Shown here: in pieces, positions 61,008 through 64,000 of the stretch
Position numbering within the stretch: the stretch's first letter is position 1
Layout: every line of letters starts with the position of its first letter
Assembly: GCF_034521915.1 (NCBI RefSeq)
Contig: NZ_JAXHLU010000004.1
Coordinates: forward strand, 186,001-250,000
Reading direction: 5' to 3'
Source of the DNA: Fodinibius sp034521915
GTDB lineage: Bacteria; Bacteroidota; Rhodothermia; Balneolales; Balneolaceae
Length of the DNA stretch: 64,000 bases
Notes under the pieces: model-generated
What the model saw: only the letters and a program-made list of their open reading frames with translations
What the model was told of the DNA's origin: nothing
The model's database searches: none
Position numbers and translations under genes: made by a program

Positions 61008-62339
61008 TTAAGCCTGTTTTTCTCGGCTCATAGTGTCAACCATACTGTGAGTAAGTCTTTTACTGCGTTTAGTATTAATCTGGGCTTTTAACTTCATCAA
61101 TATACTGTAAAGGCCCATGTGGACTCTTGTACTATAGATGAAGTTTTTGTCGCCGCGTGGCTCATTTTGAATAGGCAACTCCTGAGAAAAACGCGTTATT
61201 TTTTGTTTAAAATCGGGATCACCGAAATCGAACTCATCTCCCATATAGGGTTTGGCAAAAATATCGCCATAGGCTTTGCAAAATTGGAAAAACTCTTCTT
61301 CTGCTTCCGGATTTTTAGGATTTTCTTTGATGATATCCAACTTGTAGTAAAGTTCCCGAATTTCCTGTTCATCCTGCTTCAAATGTTTGGGCAACAGCTG
61401 CATATAGTTGTGCGTGAATTCCTCAGAGAATTTTTTAACGCAACCAAAATCAATTACGCCCAGCTTTGCATCATCACGAAAGAAAAAGTTGCCCGGATGA
61501 GTATCAGCATGGATGAAATCCCGCTGCTCAACTTGATCGTGAAAGAAATCCCATAGCAGTTGGCCAAAGTGATTGCGTGCTTCCTGACTTGGATTTGTGG
61601 CTAAAAACTCTTTGAGATGCTGGCCCTCAATATAAGTCATAGTCAGCACCTTGTCAGTAGATAGCTCTTCAACATATTCAGGCGTAATAATTTCACCATC
61701 AGAAAAGCGCTTGTTAAAATATTTCAGGTATTCCGCCTCCTGATGGTAATCCGTTTCTTCCATCAGTGTTTTTTCAATCTCTTCAAAATACGCATCAAAA
61801 TTACCGTTAGCGCTGACGATTCTCTTCATTAACGTTTTCGCCATCGACATATCTGAGTGGATGGTATTTTTGACATTGGGATACTGAATTTTAACCGCTA
61901 CTTTCTGCCCGTTTTTAAGTTGCGCTTCGTGTACCTGCCCAATGGATGCGGCAGCGATAGCTTCAGTATTAAAATAGGCGAATAGATTTTCGGGATAATC
62001 TCCAAGCTCCTTTTTGATAATTGATCGGGCCAGCGCTTTATTGATGGGAGGAACGCTGTACTGCGATTCGCTCATCACTTCGGCAAACTCTTCAGGCAGT
62101 ATCCCCTCGTCCATACTAAGAGATTGTGCAATCTTCAGGGCTGTGCCGCGTAGTTTCGTAAATTCATTAAATACTTCACGTGCATTCTGGGTGTGGAACT
62201 GCTTGCCTTCTTCCTCAGACTCCTTTTTCCCAACCGACTTTTTGAGGTATCGCTTGGCGTAGTTCGTTCCTACTTTGAGTCCGGTTTTTGCAAATATTTT
62301 GCCGCGCTGAAGTTTGGAGGATGGAAAATCATTACTCAT
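61008..62339 (-). CDS. ABC1/UbiB-type atypical kinase (AarF family)
   Basis: A 443-residue ABC1/ADCK/UbiB kinase-like protein. The KxGQ-type motif is KIAQS near residue 68, the Ala-rich loop is AAASIGQVHEAQL near 122-134, the catalytic Lys is in VAVKIQYP, and HADTHPGNFFF plus VIDFGCVK supply metal-binding residues. Family members support ubiquinone/menaquinone-type lipid synthesis or transport. Starts 3 nt after the TetR stop, so it is one operon with it. Confidence 0.9.
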   Translation of the reverse strand: MSNDFPSSKLQRGKIFAKTGLKVGTNYAKRYLKKSVGKKESEEEGKQFHTQNAREVFNEFTKLRGTALKIAQSLSMDEGILPEEFAEVMSESQYSVPPINKALARSIIKKELGDYPENLFAYFNTEAIAAASIGQVHEAQLKNGQKVAVKIQYPNVKNTIHSDMSMAKTLMKRIVSANGNFDAYFEEIEKTLMEETDYHQEAEYLKYFNKRFSDGEIITPEYVEELSTDKVLTMTYIEGQHLKEFLATNPSQEARNHFGQLLWDFFHDQVEQRDFIHADTHPGNFFFRDDAKLGVIDFGCVKKFSEEFTHNYMQLLPKHLKQDEQEIRELYYKLDIIKENPKNPEAEEEFFQFCKAYGDIFAKPYMGDEFDFGDPDFKQKITRFSQELPIQNEPRGDKNFIYSTRVHMGLYSILMKLKAQINTKRSKRLTHSMVDTMSREKQA

Positions 62340-62342
62340 AAA

Positions 62343-63041
62343 TTATCGTATTTCTATTTTAGAACAGAGTTGTTTTACAATGGGAATATTGTTGATAAAG
62401 GCTTTTTTGTTGGCATTTACAAATTTTGCTAAATCAAAGCTTTTATCGATTACAGGATTATACATTAGTTCTTCGAGCACGGCGGTAGCTTTATCGGTGA
62501 GCTCCATGCTAAGCTCCTTATCTTCGCTCGTATCATTTAACCAGAACCGAAGCAGTTCAAGGTATTGTCTTCGTAGAAAAGCGTATGAATAGGAATTTAA
62601 AACCAAGGTGGATGAGACCGATATACGGTCATCATTTTGAAGAAACTGCTTGATAAGTCTTTCCAACTCTTTTTCATAATCTGTTTTGGTAAAACTATTT
62701 AGAATAAAATCAGAGAGCGTGGCTTCTACAAAAGCTTCTTTTTCTTGAAGCATATCAAAATTGGAAAACGCAAAGTTCGAGAGTTTTTCGCTCAGAGTAT
62801 ATGATTCAAAATCGTCAATTTCGTCGATCATCATCTCATAGCGGATAACCAGCGAAGCGTAATAAAATTTGAGAATCGACTTTTTATTGGGAAAATAGTT
62901 AAAAACCTCGGCAGGGGTAATATCAATTTCTTTAGCAATATCCTTGATGTAGAACTGGCCATCACCCTGCATAAACAGATCAGTAGCAGTGTCAGATATT
63001 GCAAATTTTGTCTCAAATGTTTCAGGATCAAAAGTGCTCAT
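62343..63041 (-). CDS. TetR-family transcriptional regulator
   Basis: A 232-residue TetR-type repressor. The N-terminal helix-turn-helix (about 10-56) reads ATDLFMQGDGQFYIKDIAKEIDITPAEVFNYFPNKKSILKFYY, the canonical TetR_N pattern. The C-terminal ligand-binding domain is helical and unspecific; ligand unknown. Upstream of the AarF-type kinase gene with 3 nt separation, so it probably controls that gene too. The umuD relic lies 9 nt above its start. Confidence 0.88.
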   Translation of the reverse strand: MSTFDPETFETKFAISDTATDLFMQGDGQFYIKDIAKEIDITPAEVFNYFPNKKSILKFYYASLVIRYEMMIDEIDDFESYTLSEKLSNFAFSNFDMLQEKEAFVEATLSDFILNSFTKTDYEKELERLIKQFLQNDDRISVSSTLVLNSYSYAFLRRQYLELLRFWLNDTSEDKELSMELTDKATAVLEELMYNPVIDKSFDLAKFVNANKKAFINNIPIVKQLCSKIEIR

Positions 63042-63049
63042 ACTTAAAT

Positions 63050-63372
63050 TTATTTGTGGATGGCATGTGTTACCACACCCCGGATTTCAAATCAGTCTTT
63101 CTGGTGATTTTTTTCTTGTCAGGTTGATTATCTTCACTCGTTAAAAATACACTGCCACTTTCTTTTATCAGTTTGCGAACAGTCATCTCGCCTTCGAGTA
63201 TTGCTATAATAAGATGATAAAAAACTGCTTTAATTGACCGGTCTATAACGAGAATATCATCCGAAAAAATTCCAATATTATTGAGTCTGTTACCTTTTAC
63301 ATGCATAAAAAACGTAGCGGCCGGTCGTTTTATGATATAATCATCGAAAGAAAGCGGTTTTTCAAAATATTA
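63050..63372 (-). pseudogene. Decayed UmuD-like S24 peptidase
   Basis: A UmuD-like frame: YFEKPLSFDDYIIKRPAATFFMHVKGN...GIFSDDILVIDRS...TVRKLIKESGSVFLTSED (63070-63372), then a one-base slip after AAATCC and a RGVVTHAIHK tail ending at TAA 63050. The N-terminal cleavage region is missing (TAA just upstream, no start codon). The catalytic Ser (normally GDSM) reads GNRL and the catalytic Lys (VKKL) reads VRKL, so the protein is dead. No umuC is nearby. Multiple independent lesions indicate a true pseudogene, unlike the four single-indel genes. Confidence 0.7.
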
Positions 63373-63588
63373 ACGTGTCAGTAATGGAAATCTTGTCTAT
63401 TTCCGAAAGCGGTTGGGATCTTTTTTGGGGTCACGATCTATATTTCCAGAATAGATATCGGTAATGCGAAAATCTTCCATATCCTTTTTACATAATTTCT
63501 TTTATTAATAACAAAGGCTACTTGGGATTAAGTCCCGATTTTGATATTTATATCGAAAATCAGGACTGAAAACTGAATACATACTGTC
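63373..63588. other. A+T-rich intergenic gap before crtZ
   Basis: A 216-nt gap between the umuD relic and crtZ. A 27-codon minus-strand ORF at 63397-63480 (MEDFRITDIYSGN...) has no support beyond its start and stop. Promoter elements of crtZ are expected here but I cannot name them. Confidence 0.3.
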
Positions 63589-64000
63589 ATGGAAATTCTA
63601 ATATTTTTGGGCTGGTTGTGTCTTGGCTTTGCCGGAATGGAAATTATATCGTACTTGGTTCACCGATTTATCTTTCATGGATTATTATGGAAAATTCACC
63701 GGTCCCACCACGAATCAACTCATGGAATATTTGAGCTCAATGATGTTTTTTCGTTGTTTTTTGCAGCCGTATCAATCTATTTAATGTACAGCGGAAGTGC
63801 AGCGCCCCTTCAATCAGCAGTATTTGCGGTGGGAACGGGAATTGCTGTTTATGGAATTCTCTACTTTATAATTCACGATCTATTTGCCCACAAACGATTT
63901 ATGCCGTTTAAAAGTGACAGTAAAATTATGCGTCTTGTCAGATATGCTCACCAGCGACATCATCAGTCAATTGACAAGGATGGACAAGAGCCCTATGGAT
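63589..64000 (+). CDS. crtZ: Beta-carotene hydroxylase CrtZ, C-terminus cut by window edge
   Basis: The first 137 codons of a CrtZ-like fatty acid hydroxylase-superfamily di-iron enzyme that adds 3-hydroxyl groups to beta-ionone rings (zeaxanthin/xanthophyll synthesis) in the membrane. The histidine boxes HRFIFH, HRSHHE, HDLFAHKRF and HQRHHQ are visible among several TM segments. The rest lies beyond the window. With the CrtI-like gene at 37 kb it indicates a carotenoid pathway scattered on the chromosome. Confidence 0.9.
   Translation, partial: MEILIFLGWLCLGFAGMEIISYLVHRFIFHGLLWKIHRSHHESTHGIFELNDVFSLFFAAVSIYLMYSGSAAPLQSAVFAVGTGIAVYGILYFIIHDLFAHKRFMPFKSDSKIMRLVRYAHQRHHQSIDKDGQEPYG

Noticed and set aside
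63397..63480. 27-codon minus-strand ORF near crtZ
   Set aside because: Start and stop only; no motif, no ribosome-binding site, and too short to judge without comparison.
1..64000. CRISPR array or cas genes
   Set aside because: No regularly spaced direct repeats and no cas-like proteins seen.

Overview
This window looks like a chromosomal segment of a pigmented heterotrophic bacterium of the Bacteroidota/Rhodothermota/Balneolota group, most plausibly a Balneolaceae-like organism. The reasons are moderate base composition, Bacteroidota-type promoters (TTG, about 21 nt, TAnnTTTG) in front of tRNA genes, weak or absent Shine-Dalgarno sequences, an archaeal/eukaryotic-type ProRS, a class II DAHP synthase, carotenoid genes (crtI-like, crtZ) and many lineage-typical DUF genes. 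The phylum call is inferred from gene content and recall, not from a search.

Layout. 1-9 kb: a minus-strand proteostasis block (clpB, a CbpA-type J-protein, a DegP/HtrA protease, a small heat-shock protein) with a VapBC-like toxin-antitoxin pair, a macrodomain protein, an S1/P1 nuclease and a DUF2784 membrane protein between them. 9-12.6 kb: class II DAHP synthase, a WG-repeat lipoprotein and a membrane protein. 12.6-21.3 kb: plus-strand uvrA, two small unknowns, secD-secF, a STAS protein, purA, tRNA-Gly. 21.3-29 kb: a GIY-YIG endonuclease gene lying inside a duplication of the tRNA-Gly 3' region, kup, an MscS channel, purF-engB-methylmalonyl-CoA epimerase, then tRNA-Pro followed by a truncated GIY-YIG remnant. 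28-34 kb: small unknowns, a TPR-like protein, an SDR, a frameshifted GroES-like gene, an MBL-fold hydrolase, a frameshifted zinc-ribbon gene and a lone ABC ATPase. 34-44 kb: an acidic protein plus an acyl-CoA carboxylase beta subunit, CrtI-like desaturase, RlpA, tRNA-Thr, rhomboid protease, serC, DUF1015, DUF1844-NUDIX, TonB. 44-50 kb: the proS/PAP2/nnrDE/vanZ operon, tRNA-Met, an M23-like protein and a NarL-type response regulator. 50-64 kb: aspS, DUF429, an SthA-like flavoprotein, Mn-type SOD, bacilliredoxin, a SpoIIE-type phosphatase plus hflK-hflC, TetR-AarF, a decayed umuD and the start of crtZ.

How the genes fit together: most of the window is housekeeping (protein quality control, Sec export, purine synthesis, translation, redox defence) in short operons separated by good intrinsic terminators. 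The accessory signals are (i) GIY-YIG genes placed immediately behind tRNA terminators at two separate tRNA loci, one intact and flanked by duplicated tRNA sequence, one truncated; (ii) inverted repeats in the clpB and cbpA leaders, the latter reaching the start codon; (iii) four otherwise intact genes each carrying one extra base (GroES-like, zinc ribbon, proS, SpoIIE-type phosphatase), which points to assembly indels at least for the essential proS; and (iv) a umuD relic without its catalytic residues.
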